A DNA stretch of 64,000 bases from Candida dubliniensis CD36 (GCF_000026945.1 NC_012862.1:1108501-1172500), one strand, 5' to 3'; positions 42,386 through 53,828 are shown, counted from the first letter of the stretch. Translations and numbers: made by a program. Notes: a model not told the origin generated them from the sequence alone.

Positions 42386-43903
42386 ATGTCACTTGAAGAC
42401 GACGAAGCCCTTTTCGAAGATTTATATGGAGACGACGAAAAACAAGAGGAAAAGCAGGATACAATTCAAAAAGAGGTAGAAAAAGAAACTACTGTTTCCG
42501 AAACTGCTCCTGCTTCTGCTCCTGCTTCTGCTTCTGGTCCTGCTCCTGCTACTGAGAATGATAGTTCTGCTCAAAATAAAACCACTACTGAAGGTGAATC
42601 AGAAACAGTTCCACCGCCACCTCCACCACCACCACCACCATCACAACCAGTCCCATCTAATGGTGATGTCAATGCTCAATATAATACAACTCAAGATGTT
42701 TCTAACGCTACCCCAACAGCACCAACGTCAGTTCCTGCTGGAATGCCTCAATTTCCTTTCGATCCTGCTCAATTTCAACAATATGCTGCTGCAAATGGTC
42801 TCCAATTTCCAGGAAACACTACTAGTCAACAAAACTTTGATACAACTGGAGGCGTCCCACCACCACCACCAGTGCCAGCACCAGTGCCAGCACCAGCACC
42901 AGGACCGGCTGCATCTACAGAGACAGCTGGAGGACCTTCAAGAAAATGTTTTATTGGTGGTCTTTCCTGGGATACGACAGAGGAAGCATTGGTATCCCAT
43001 TTCCAAAAATATGGTAATATTGTTGATTACACGATTATGAAAGATAGTGCAACAGGTCGTTCCCGTGGATTTGGATTTTTGACATTTGAAGACGCTAAAT
43101 CTGTGGATGCATTGCTTAAAGACAGACACGTTTTAGATGGGAAGTTAATTGATCCCAAGAGAGCCATTTCAAAAGAAGATCAAGAAAAAGTTGGTAAAAT
43201 ATTTGTTGGTGGTATTGATCCTATGGTTACTGAAGAAGAATTTGACAATTTCTTTTCACAATTTGGGAAAATTATTGATTGTCAATTGATGATTGATAAA
43301 GATACTGGTAGATCTCGTGGATTTGGATTTGTCACTTATGATTCACCTGCTGCTGTTGATAAAGTTTGTGTTAATAAATATTTAACATTAAAGGGTAAAG
43401 CTATGGAAGTTAAACGTGCTGCTCCAAGAGGACAACATAATCAACAAGTTATGATGCAACAACAACAACAACAACAAGCACAACAAGCACAACAGCAACA
43501 AGCACAACAACAAGCAATGTACCCATATGGTTCTTATGGGTTTCAACAAATGAATGCTGGTACCATGAACCCAGCTATGAGTCAAGAATATATGAGATAT
43601 TATCAATGGTTTATGTATCAACAAGCCCAAGCTGCACAACAACAACAACAACAACAACAGCAACAACTGGCAACTCTGGCATCTCCAGAGGCACAACCGG
43701 CACAGCCATTGAATCCACAACAACAAGCAGCAGAAGAAGAGTCTGAAAAATCAGAGGAACCTCCTAGACCTGCCATTCCAACTGGTCCAAAGAGAGCTCC
43801 ACCAACTGGTCCTTCTTATAGAGGTGGTGGCAGAGGCGGTGGCAGAGGTGGCTACAGAAGAGGCAGAGGGTATCATCCATATAGCAGAGGTGGACGTAGA
43901 TAA
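42386..43903 (+). CDS. HRP1: Hrp1/Nab4-like cleavage factor RNA-binding protein
   Basis: A 505-residue hnRNP protein with two RRMs, RRM1 about 187-262 (CFIGGLSWD; RSRGFGFLTF) and RRM2 about 271-346 (KIFVGGIDP; RSRGFGFVTY). LDGKLIDPKRAI between them matches yeast Hrp1, which binds the UA-rich efficiency element during 3' end formation and shuttles between nucleus and cytoplasm. The N-terminus is acidic, then Ala/Pro-rich with a poly-Pro run. The C-terminus has several poly-Gln blocks and a Met/Tyr/Gln-rich prion-like stretch. It ends in RGG repeats and RGYHPYSRGGRR, a PY-type nuclear import signal. CTG codons near residues 428-431 (within QQQLATLASP) would be serine. Confidence 0.93.
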   Translation: MSLEDDEALFEDLYGDDEKQEEKQDTIQKEVEKETTVSETAPASAPASASGPAPATENDSSAQNKTTTEGESETVPPPPPPPPPPSQPVPSNGDVNAQYNTTQDVSNATPTAPTSVPAGMPQFPFDPAQFQQYAAANGLQFPGNTTSQQNFDTTGGVPPPPPVPAPVPAPAPGPAASTETAGGPSRKCFIGGLSWDTTEEALVSHFQKYGNIVDYTIMKDSATGRSRGFGFLTFEDAKSVDALLKDRHVLDGKLIDPKRAISKEDQEKVGKIFVGGIDPMVTEEEFDNFFSQFGKIIDCQLMIDKDTGRSRGFGFVTYDSPAAVDKVCVNKYLTLKGKAMEVKRAAPRGQHNQQVMMQQQQQQQAQQAQQQQAQQQAMYPYGSYGFQQMNAGTMNPAMSQEYMRYYQWFMYQQAQAAQQQQQQQQQQLATLASPEAQPAQPLNPQQQAAEEESEKSEEPPRPAIPTGPKRAPPTGPSYRGGGRGGGRGGYRRGRGYHPYSRGGRR

Positions 43904-44038
43904 GCAAAAAACGAAAAAAACCAAAGAACGTACGAATGAAAGAACAAAAAAAAAAAAAAAAAAAAATGTCCGAAACTTGGGTAAAATTAATAGGTATATA
44001 TATATGCACATTACAAAGTATAATATATATATATATAT

Positions 44039-46578
44039 CTATTTTCTTTTCTTACTTGGACGAGCATTTTTAGCTCTTCTCTTTTCTTTAAGTAATCTAT
44101 CCTTTCTAATTTGTTCAGTAGATTTAATTTCTTGTTGAGGTTTATAAAAACCTTTAACATTAATACCTGATTCAATAGCTTTTTCAATTTTTTTCTTTTG
44201 TTTATGATAATCATCTCTAAATTTATCTGGTAATTTAGGTGCTTTTTGTTGATTATGTTTGAATCTTTTATTATTAGAATTATTAGAATTGTTTTTTTCA
44301 ATAATACTTGTTGATTTAAGATTTCTTTGTTTCTTCCATTCATCAAATTTCCCTGATCTAAATGAAGCAGGGATTTTTGTTCCATTTTCAGAAATAATAT
44401 ATTTTTTATCAGTAGATTTTGAATTAATATATTTACTTTTCTTTTTATCCCATTTCATTATTTGTTTATTGGTTTGTAATTTATTATTATCATCATTATC
44501 CAAATCAAATGTAGCTTGTTGAGCTTCATTAGCAAAAGAAGAATTAAGAGATAATTGTTGATCTTGAATAATTGAAGCTGGTGCATAATGATTAAGGAAA
44601 AATTGTGGATCTCTAAATGATTTTTTTTTTTTTTTATCAATATCTTCAAAAGTTTTTTGTAATTCATCTTCATCAACTCCATAACCATTTTCACCATCAG
44701 CTCGTAATATTTCATCTTCAATACCATGAGTTAATCCAGCTAATCTTTCTTTAGCCAATAATTCTTTACGTTCTTTGGCTTTCCGTTGAATAGGAGCTAA
44801 TTGACGTCTTCTTTTATTCATAAATTCAACAAGTTTTTCATCATTACCTTTAAGTTCAAATACAGTTTGTTTAAAATTTCTATCTTGTAATTTGATTAAA
44901 AATTCATGTTTTTGTTTTTCTAAATTTTCTCCAAATAATAAATGTTGATCATCCCAAGAATTATCTATAATTTCTTTACTTCTTTTTAATGATTCTTGAG
45001 ATGCAGGTTGTCTTGTTCGATGATAAAGTTTTTCCCCCTTTATGGCAACATCTTTTAAAACTTTAATTTCATAATTATTTCTTAATAAATTTTCATAAAG
45101 TTCTTGGAAAATTTCAAGATCTATTCTAGGAATTGAACCTAAAACTAATCTTTCAGTATAATTCACAATTGGTGGTATAAATTTACCTTTAATCAGAGTT
45201 TTTTTCAACATTTCTAATTTTGCTTCATGCATTGATGTAAGTAAAATTTTTTTACCTAAAAATAATTCCAAATCCAATAAATAAGGTAATTCTTTTTCAT
45301 TAATTATTGAATATGCCCAACCTTTATTACCAGCTCTTGCAGTTCTACCAACTCTATGAATGAAAATTTTCGATGATGCTGGTAATGTGAAATTTATTAC
45401 ATTGGCCAAAACAGGAATATCAATACCTCTAGCAGCAACATCAGTGACTACCAATATATTAGTTAATCCTATTCTAAATTGATATAATTGATTTTTTCTG
45501 GCATGTTGATCTAAAGTACCATAAATGTAAGAAACCAAATATCCGGCATCTCTAAGCAATTTAGTAACGTATTCAACATGATGTTTGGTTGGTACAAATA
45601 TAATAGTAGAATGTGGTGATGGTAATTGATTAGCTGGAGGTAATCTTTCCTTTTTAAATTTGTATCTTTTTTTACCCTTTTTCCGTTCACCATTTTCATT
45701 GTTGTTGTTGTCATCATCATCATCTGAATCATCATCAGAATCAACTTTTCTTTTATCCATATCTTTTAATTTTTGAATTTGTTCTTGAGTACCTAATGGC
45801 ATTTTGATAACTTCTTGTAAAATATATAATAAATTTGCTTCACGTTCATTTTTCTTAGTAGTAAAATATGCCATTTGTAATTGATCTGATATTTTTGATT
45901 CAGAATCCAATCTAACTAAAACTGGATTGGTTAATCCTGCTTTGGCAAAATCTACTAATGATCTTGGTAAAGTAGCGGAAAACAATAATGATTGACGATT
46001 ACTTGGTAATGATATCAATAATTCATTTAATTGTTCAGCAAATCCCATTTCAAATAATCTATCTGCTTCATCAAATACAATATATTGAATTGTCATTAAA
46101 TCATATTGCATTTCTACTTTTAAATGTAAAAATCTTCCTGGAGTACAAACAATTATATCTGGTTTTGTCATCATTTTGGAAAAATCTTCTTCTAATGAAT
46201 CCCCACCAATTAAAACAATTGATTGTAAATTAGTTCCATGACTAAATTCTTTTACTTGTTTATAAGTTTGTAATGCCAATTCTCTTGATGGAGATAAGAT
46301 TACCGCTCTAACACCACCAAGTTGACGCAGTTTTAATCTTTCTATTAAAGGTAATACAAATGCTGCAGTCTTACCAGAACCAGTACGTGCCATACCAACA
46401 ACATCTCTTCCTTCCATAATAAGTGGGATTGTTTTCCTTTGAATTGGAGTTGGTTGTTTATACCCTTTTTTAGCAATATTTGTCAATATAAATTTTGTCA
46501 AACCAAATGAGGCAAATGAACCTGCTTTAGCCTTTTTAGCAGTAGGATTATTGTTGATAAAATAACTATTAATATGAG

Positions 46579-46611
<33 letters not shown>

Positions 46612-46840
46612 TGTTATTTTCGTTGTCAGAAAGTTCTAAAGATGGGAAAGCTTGTGGATTTGGTTTAGATTTCTTTTTTGGTGGTGGTGAAGATTCTTTT
46701 TCATCATCATCATCATCATCATCCAGAGATATTATTTCGTCTTGGAAACCTTCATCTTCATTAGAAGAACTATCAGAATAATCATCTTCATCTTTCAATG
46801 CAAGTGATCCTGCAATATCATAAGTTTCATCGTCTGACAT
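44039..46840 (-). CDS. DBP10: DEAD-box RNA helicase Dbp10
   Basis: A 933-residue helicase of 60S ribosome assembly in the nucleolus (yeast Dbp10 is 995). Motifs in order: Q motif with GYKQPTPIQRKTIP (~126-139), ARTGSGKT (~151-158), PSRELALQ, GGDS, VFDEADRLFEMGF (DEAD), LFSATLP, the C-terminal helicase domain with VTDVAARGIDIP, and HRVGRTARAG. The C-terminal DBP10 domain and the basic tail (KQKKKIEKAIESG to RRAKNARPSKKRK) are family features. The first 105 residues are acidic with long Asp runs, and an acidic insertion (SDDDSDDDDDNNNN) splits the helicase domains. It converges on HRP1; its upstream side is the 13.8-kb desert. Confidence 0.96.
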
Positions 46841-46865
46841 TGTTTGGAATTGTGATAGTAATTGT

Positions 46866-46875
46866 ATCTCATCTC
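46866..46875 (-). promoter_or_regulatory. Possible PAC-like element of DBP10
   Basis: ATCTCATCTC differs by one base from the PAC box (ATCTCATCGC on this strand) of ribosome-biogenesis genes, 26-35 bp before the DBP10 ATG. An AAAATTTT at 47016-47023 could be an RRPE-like partner. Both are short and tentative. Confidence 0.3.
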
Positions 46876-46946
46876 AGATAATCTGTAAGTTTTTTTTTTT
46901 TTTTTTTAAGAAAACAATTTCAACCTCATCTGAGGAAGATGAAGCG

Positions 46947-46974
46947 AGAACCAGAACCAGAACCAGAACCAGAA
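46947..46974. repeat. (AGAACC)n minisatellite
   Basis: About 4.5 copies of a 6-bp unit followed by an A-run of about 20, at the DBP10 end of the desert. Confidence 0.85.
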
Positions 46975-47144
46975 AAAAAAAAAAAAAAAAAAAATGAATT
47001 CAAATTTAAAGTCGCAAAATTTTGAAATGTCGTCAAATGTTAATAAAGTTGGACATTATGTGTCAAGAAGTTTTACTAGTAGTTTCGTAAATTGATAAAT
47101 ATTCAAGCCTTTGTGAGAGCGTCTTAAGAATGATCGATTAAAAT

Positions 47145-47172
47145 TATAAATAAATAAATAAATAAATAAATA
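47145..47172. repeat. (AAAT)n microsatellite
   Basis: About seven tetranucleotide units followed by AAT units. Confidence 0.85.
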
Positions 47173-48219
47173 ATAATAAAAAAAAAGAAGCTCTTTAGAA
47201 AGGTTTTATTCTGCAAACAGGAAAAGGAAAAAAAAACTCGACTTTCAAATTTGATCGTTGCACAGACTGTGTTTGCCACTCAAATAGATGTACTTTTTGC
47301 CGTAAATAGTGTCTATACAGCCTACAAGTACCAGAATTCAAATAATACTTCAGTTGTAATTAGTAACAGCAGCCACTCTATTATTTCTAAATAATTTCAG
47401 CACATGTAATACCACATTTACATTTATTACCATTATTCCGCGGCATATATGTATTATTCAATCAAACCCAAAACCACAATCAAACCAAAACCAATAAAAA
47501 CCTTCAAGAAAATAATAATTTATTGCATATGTTGAGTGTAATAATCTTTCTCAGTTCTAGAATTGAATCATAACGATTTCTTTCCCGAGGTGTTTAGTGT
47601 AATATGTACTTGTTTAGTAATAACATTAGGTGCACTGGTTCTTGCGTGCTTGCATGTGCTTATTAAACCTAAACCTAAACCTGAAAGTGAATCGTGATAA
47701 TTACACCACTTTTTTTTTTTTATTCAGTTATCCAAATACCAGAAGAAGAAAACTGCAAAAAAAAAAATTGTGAAATAGCCAAGGCATTGATTGATTGATT
47801 GATGTGTCTTGCGTGAATACGTAGTATCCCGTAGTTACTATTGCAGAAGGCTTGCAGATACATCCTAAAAAAAAAAAAAAAAAAAAAAAAAAATAAAGAA
47901 GATAACGACGACGCCTGAGTATTATTATTATTATTCCTGATTTTACAGGTTGTTCAAATATAGTAATGAAAGGTAAGCACGCCTGAACTTATTACAGTAA
48001 GGTTTTTTTGTACCACCCATGGCCAAGTTGTTAATAAATGGGGGAAATAATAGTCCTAAAAAAAAGAAGAAAAAGAAAAAGAAAAAGAAAAACGGGAATT
48101 TGGTTTGTATCAGAATGAATGAATGAAACCAAACGGGTTTACAATTGATAATCCATAAATGCAAATTTAATGATGTCATCCATGAAAGGGGAAAAAAAAA
48201 AAAAAAAAATGTGTCAATT

Positions 48220-48248
48220 TTGTTGTTGTTGTTGTTGTTGTTGTTGTT
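48220..48248. repeat. (TTG)n microsatellite
   Basis: Nine to ten uninterrupted TTG units, followed 40 bp later by an (ATT)n run at 48291-48315. Confidence 0.9.
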
Positions 48249-48418
48249 ACTAGTCGTGCTTAAGAGTAAAAAAAACAATTATAATTCAATATTATTATTA
48301 TTATTATTATTATTACATGTTCTATTAATAGGATAAGATAGGATAGGAATTGTTGGGATTTTCACAGATTAAAAGGAAAGAAGTATAGAAGGTTAATCAA
48401 GAAGGAAAGAAAGATATA

Positions 48419-48437
48419 GGGGTGGGGTGGGGGGGAA
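48419..48437 (+). repeat. G-quadruplex-capable tract
   Basis: G6-T-G4-T-G7 on the + strand, with enough guanines in short-loop spacing for an intramolecular quadruplex. Confidence 0.75.
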
Positions 48438-48773
48438 TTACTATAAAAAAAAAAAAAAAGAAAGATGAAACAACGCAAAATTAGAATAAATTTAACTGCG
48501 CAAAAAAAAAGCGCAAGCAAACTTCCAATATTGTGTTGACAACAGAGGAATAATTTTACAATCCAAACAAACAAACAAACAAACAAATAACAAACAAATA
48601 ACTAACAAATAATTCAAATTTCAATGTAAGATTTCTTTAATTCTAAAGAATCTCATCAACAACAATACTAGCATTTCCGAATATTTGAATTATTGGAAAC
48701 TAAATATGATTGTTATGAAACAAAAAAAATTAGGAATTTCCCATGTGGTGCATATAAGTACTCTAATAACAAA

Positions 48774-48806
<33 letters not shown>
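48774..48806. repeat. (ACT)n microsatellite
   Basis: Eleven uninterrupted ACT units. An (AAT)n run follows at 48864-48890. Confidence 0.9.
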
Positions 48807-48807
<1 letters not shown>

Positions 48808-49308
48808 TAGTTGTTTCACGGCAAACTAAAAAACCCACTTTTAAGGAAACAAAAAAAAAAAACAATAATAATAATAATAATAATAATAATTTGAAATTAG
48901 AATAAAACTAAACAAGGTCACATAATTCGTTTAATGTTGACGAATTTAGGCAAATGAATTTAAATCTTGGCATCTGAATTTATTAATCTATTACCTGAAC
49001 TCCTGAACTCCTGTTTAAATATAATAGTCAAAATGTTAACATAAGTAAATGTTGATAGCGTGTGTGAGTGAGTGAGTGTGTGAGTGAGTGTGTGTGTTTT
49101 TTTTTTTTTTTTGCAACCGTACAATAAAAAATAATCAGCATTATCCAATAAAACAACAACAATAACAACAAAGCTGCAAACTCTTTGTGTATTGATTCTT
49201 TTGACTTGGCTTAATTTTTTGGCGAGAGAATAAAATCGTCGATCACGTCAATAATTGGGGATATCTCCAATAATTATAATAATAATATATTAACTCTTTA
49301 AGCGTTAC

Positions 49309-49309
<1 letters not shown>

Positions 49310-49340
<31 letters not shown>

Positions 49341-49351
49341 TTCATCTGTAG

Positions 49352-49383
<32 letters not shown>
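49310..49383. repeat. (ATT)n run followed by a T29 homopolymer
   Basis: Ten ATT units (49310-49339), a 15-bp spacer, then about 29 T (49355-49383). The T-run is the longest homopolymer in the window. Confidence 0.85.
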
Positions 49384-49391
<8 letters not shown>

Positions 49392-49513
49392 TGCCAGAAT
49401 TAGATAATACAGAAACTAAATTTTATTAGACTTAAAAACTTGTATGTATATGCATGATTTCGCCTTGTATGAAAAAACAATAGAAGAAGTACACAAAATC
49501 AAGTTATAGACAT

Positions 49514-49578
49514 CAGAAGAAGAAGCAGAAGCAGAAGTAGAAGCTGAAGAAGCAGAAGAAGCAGAAGAAGAAGAAGAG
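49514..49578. repeat. (AGA/AGC) trinucleotide repeat region
   Basis: An imperfect mixture of AGA, AGC and AGT triplets, purine-rich on the + strand. Confidence 0.8.
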
Positions 49579-49940
49579 CTTATATATGTAGAAGTTTTTT
49601 TTTTTTTTTTTTTTCTTTGTGTGTACTAGAGTAAAAAATCAACCACCATATTATATCAATATTTTTATACTTAATATTGGGCTAATTGGTAAATTATTGT
49701 TAATTACAATCTTTCGATAGGATAGATAGACAAACAAACAAACAAATAGACTCTTTTTTTTTTTTTTTTTGACTTTGATTATTACAATTTCTAAAATAAA
49801 AAAAAAAAAATTTTTAGAATCGATTTAAACGAATTGTCATTTTTGGAAGAATTAAGAAGCCAAAACGCCAAAACGAAACAAAAATTAGATTCATTGAAAA
49901 TCTTTTTTTTTTTTATTTTTTTTTTGATTATACACGCACA

Positions 49941-50018
49941 GGGGGGAGGTATTGAGTCCATTTCTATCCACCTCCCCCCTCCCCTCCCCTCCCCCTCCCC
50001 CACCCCCCGCCCGCCCCC
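49941..50018. repeat. 10-bp inverted repeat leading into a poly-C tract (quadruplex-capable on minus strand)
   Basis: GGGGGGAGGT at 49941-49950 is matched after 19 bases by ACCTCCCCCC at 49970-49979. C-runs then continue to 50018 (CCCCTCCCCTCCCCCTCCCC and on). The minus strand carries at least seven G-runs of three or more. Confidence 0.85.
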
Positions 50019-50046
50019 TTAAAATGATTTAAATAATCTTTTGTAT

Positions 50047-50048
<2 letters not shown>

Positions 50049-50082
<34 letters not shown>

Positions 50083-50083
50083 C
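50049..50083. repeat. (CCATTTT)n minisatellite
   Basis: Four full 7-bp copies and a partial one, directly after the C-tract and an AT-rich spacer. Confidence 0.85.
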
Positions 50084-50334
50084 CTTGTCTTATTCTTTTG
50101 TACATTAATGTAATTGAAGCACTGTATTGGCAAAAAAGATTTACTACATTTTCCCCAGTAATGTATTGTTCACAGAAAAAACAAAAAAAAAAAAAACAAT
50201 TTCTTGTATTAATGAATTTATAGTTATGATTTTAATTATTATTCTTCATATATATTTAAAATTTCTTTAAACTAATTTGATTCTGGGACTAAATTCCATA
50301 ATGACATTAAGAGATAATCCAGTATATTATTATT

Positions 50335-50371
50335 CAAATGTAAATGCAAATGCAAATGCAAATGCAAATGG
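50335..50371. repeat. (AAATGC)n minisatellite with tandem ATGCAAAT octamers
   Basis: About five 6-bp units. Every overlap creates ATGCAAAT, the octamer sequence read by POU proteins in animals; no such role is known in yeasts. Confidence 0.85.
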
Positions 50372-50952
50372 GTTTTTTTTTTTGTAGATCAAGTGTGATT
50401 TGGTTTTGGTTCCATTTCGGACTTTTTTTTAAAAAAAAAATTGTAACAACTTCTGTTAAATATACAATAATATTGAAATCAATTTGTCCTACGTATATAT
50501 ATATATATATATATATGTTTTTGTACACTTTGTAGTGATAATGCTTATTTTAAGCCTTTTGTACAGATACATATGGTTACTACCACTAATATCTAGTTTC
50601 GAATATGACACGTTGTCCTTGTGATTATGTTACATCAAAGAACCAACAATGATGATGATGATGATGAATTAAATTGAAACTATTCTTTTTATTCCACACA
50701 CACAAAAAAAAAGCTAGGTTGACTTGAAGTTTAGATTTGACCAATACATGGGTTTTCCTTAGGAAATTGGTTCAAAGTTTGCAAAAAACAAAGCAAAGCA
50801 AAGCCAAACAGATTATGACTCTGTGATTATTGTATTATTCTTATTATTATTATTATTATTATTATCTTCAACCAATGAAACCAACAAATGTCATAACTCC
50901 ACAATGCCACCACACACAAGCAACTTTCAAATAATAGAAAGTGGGAATAAGT

Positions 50953-50968
50953 TTAAAGTTTAAAGTTT
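50953..50968 (+). promoter_or_regulatory. Two overlapping Wor1-type elements TTAAAGTTT
   Basis: Exact TTAAAGTTT at 50953-50961 and again at 50960-50968, 7 bp apart on the same strand. This is the core reported for Wor1, the master regulator of the opaque state. They lie 9.7 kb before the WOR2 ATG. Confidence 0.6.
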
Positions 50969-51324
50969 CGTTAAGAACATAAATTTTAAAAATGAATTTC
51001 TTAAATCAATAACGGTTATTTTATACTTTTATTTAGTAGTTTCAAAAAAAAAAAAAAAAGGTTGACTGGGAAAAGAGTGATGGGGGGGTAAACTTAAAAC
51101 TTAAATCAAGTTCTATATATCATTTTGTCTTTAAAATGATTATTATTCTTTTTCTCTTGGAAATAATTAGTTTTGTGTTTGTTTGTGTGTGTATGTGTAA
51201 GTATGTATGTATATATGTATTTATGTGAATAGACGTTTCATCTTACCAAGGTAACTACTACTTATGCTTATGGATCATACATTTGATAGTCAAAGACCCA
51301 CCCAGAAAATAATGGTGAACAACA

Positions 51325-51360
51325 AACAGTAACAGTAACAGTAACGGTAACAGTAACAGT
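51325..51360. repeat. (AACAGT)n minisatellite
   Basis: Six 6-bp units, one with an A-to-G change (AACGGT). Confidence 0.9.
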
Positions 51361-51836
51361 AGCAAACGCATTTCAGTCTATAATTGTAAATCACAATTGT
51401 TGTTGCAAAATAAAAATTACATTGTCCATTTTTTTTTTTGTTTTTTGTTTTTGTTTTCCCCCTACTCTCTTCTCCTAACAATAATAACAAATTGAGTTTT
51501 CTCTGGTTTTAGTAACACAGAATTAGAAATTTTAGATATTATTTGAATATTTGAATATTTGAATATTATTTGAATTCAAAATATTTCTCCGCTTTTTTTC
51601 CGTTATTCCCCCCCCTTCAATTTTTTAATATTATGGGTACAATTCTTAATTTAAAAGTGTACACCAGACATGGTTATCTCAAGGGCTAGTAAAAAAAAAA
51701 AAAATGCAAATTAAATTCCTTCTATTTCTATTTGAAGGAATGCATGAATTCCGTTGAAAATACCGTATATGTACCAAATGATAAATTTTTAATCAAATCT
51801 CATTTTAAGCCATATTCATGTCAAATGGGGGGAATC

Positions 51837-51868
51837 AACCACTAACCACTAACCACTAACCACTAACC
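51837..51868. repeat. (AACCACT)n minisatellite
   Basis: Four perfect 7-bp units plus AACC. Confidence 0.9.
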
Positions 51869-52323
51869 AAAAAGCCTAATACATGTTGTTGTTTGGGGTG
51901 TTGTCTGTTCCTCTCTCTCTCTCAAAAAAAAAAAAAAACTTAGAAAGAAAGAAAGAAACTCTGATTTTTGTTTGTTCTGAATAAGAAACTTTTTTTTTTT
52001 TTTAAGTAGTACAACGTAAGCCAAGGAATTTTAAAAATTTAGACGAAACTTTATATATTCCAATAGTCTATAGCCTATTGGAAATCATTGTAAGCGTAAA
52101 AGTGAGCGAAAATTAATTTGAAGGAAATAAGGCCATTTTAACAACAACAACAACAACAACGACAAGGACGACGACAAGGACGACATTTTTATTCTTTTCT
52201 GATACCAACAACAACAAAAAAAAAAAAACTTGTACTTGTGTGTATTAATAATAAAGTATTAGTGATGGCTGACAAAACAATACAATACAAAACAAAACAA
52301 ATTAGTAAACGATGATCTTAATG

Positions 52324-52332
52324 AAACTTTAA
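52324..52332 (-). promoter_or_regulatory. Wor1-type element (AAACTTTAA)
   Basis: Exact reverse complement of TTAAAGTTT. A one-mismatch copy (AAACTTTAT) lies at about 52046. Located 8.3 kb before the WOR2 ATG. Confidence 0.5.
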
Positions 52333-52972
52333 ATTTATATTCCCATGTTCAAGTTTTTTAAACTATTAGGATAATAAAGATACCAACAACAAAAAAAGTT
52401 TTTTTGGGATGACAATGATGTTACCATCCATCCTGGCATCCATCCATCCATCCATCCATCCCATGTTTATGTAACAGTAGTTATAGTAAGTAAATTTCAA
52501 GTATAATAACCTATACAATATTTAGTTCTTACCAAACAAATAAATTAGAGTTACAAAAAGAAAAACTTGTTCTTGTTCTTGTTCTTCTTGTTCTTCAAGG
52601 GACGATAAAAACAAAAATGGTCTTTTCAACAACAACATTTTAATAGTCAGTTTGTGTCTTTTAAAAAAAAAAAGAAAAAAAAAAAGCAAGCTCCCATGTT
52701 ACAGGATTCTTTTACCTATCGTTAAAAAAAAAAAAAAAGTATAAACCAGAAAATTTCAGACGAGTTGGATTCGCCACATTGTTATAGTTGTTCCTGCTCC
52801 TGTTCCTGTTCATGTTCATGTTCCTGCTCCTGTTGTTGTTGTTGTATTTGTTGTTGTCTTAGTCGAGTCGAGTCCATTTTTTCTTCTCGCCTAAAATGAA
52901 TAAGACGAATTGTTCTATTGTTTGTGCCTGAAAAAAAAAAAAAAAAAAAAAAATTTGAAACAATAGATTAAG

Positions 52973-52995
52973 CCCCCCTCCCACCCACCTCCCCC
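52973..52995 (-). repeat. G-quadruplex-capable tract (minus strand)
   Basis: Plus strand reads C6-T-CCC-A-CCC-ACCT-C5, that is four C-runs with loops of 1, 1 and 4. Confidence 0.8.
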
Positions 52996-53166
52996 AATTT
53001 CAAATAAAAAAAAAAAGAAAACAAAGTGTTATATAACTTCAATCGAGCAAACGTATGTTTTATAGTTTATATTAGTTACACTTAGTAAATGTAGTACTAC
53101 TAGTACTTGAAATTTCATAAAAAAAAAATTTAGTTCTTAAAAGAAGGAATTAAATTAATCATGGAC

Positions 53167-53190
53167 GGGGAGAGGGGGAGGGGGGGGCGG
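53167..53190 (+). repeat. G-quadruplex-capable tract
   Basis: GGGG-AGA-GGGGG-A-GGGGGGGG-C-GG on the plus strand, 170 bp after the tract at 52973 that has the opposite strand polarity. Confidence 0.8.
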
Positions 53191-53614
53191 AAGAAAGAAC
53201 TAATTATTATTATTACTATTACTATTATTATTATGGTTTCGTAAATGCACATTGGTCCCGCTAAAGTTTTTAATCATCTGCAAGTTTGCTTTCGTCACTA
53301 ATACTCTTTAGTTTTCTTGTTGATTGATTGATTGATCGATTGATTAATCGATGCGGTGGTGATGATGGAGAGTAGTAGTGGTGGTGGTTAACTATAATAA
53401 TATTATGCATGCATCTCTAAAACATTCTAATCTAAAACAATCTCTAAATTTATGTAAATCATTCTGTACCCCTAAGTTAAACGTCAATGTCGTTCTGGAC
53501 CTTGTCGTGGGCCTTGTCGTCATCTATACATACACATTTTATTGTCCAACAAAGACAAAGAAAAGTATTTGATTGTGATTGTTCTTTCATCGTCTCTACC
53601 TCATACCACCAGCC

Positions 53615-53616
<2 letters not shown>

Positions 53617-53653
<37 letters not shown>

Positions 53654-53702
53654 TTTAATGATGATGATGATGATGATGATGATGTTGTTGTTGATGTTGT
53701 TG
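53617..53702. repeat. Compound (ATT)n-(ATG)n-(TTG)n microsatellite
   Basis: About twelve ATT units (53617-53653), nine ATG units (53658-53684) and then TTG/ATG units. Confidence 0.9.
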
Positions 53703-53828
53703 TTGTTGTCATATAGTTAATGAAAGTAATTATTATTGTTGATCATAAGTCAATGAAACAGAGAATATTAGACAATAGAGTCCTTAATAAAAAAAAAAAG
53801 AAATAAGAAAAAAGACCTTCCCACATTA

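Noticed and set aside
42558..43040. 160-codon His/Gln-rich frame inside HRP1
   Set aside because: Frame-shifted reading of the CCA/CAA repeats of HRP1.
47664..47685. Telomere-like CCTAAA repeats
   Set aside because: Only three short units; the Candida telomere repeat is a different 23-bp unit. Treated as a minisatellite.
48145..48336. Short frames of poly-Leu, poly-Ile or poly-Tyr in the WOR2 upstream region
   Set aside because: They are translations of TTG, ATT and TAT microsatellites, not conserved proteins.
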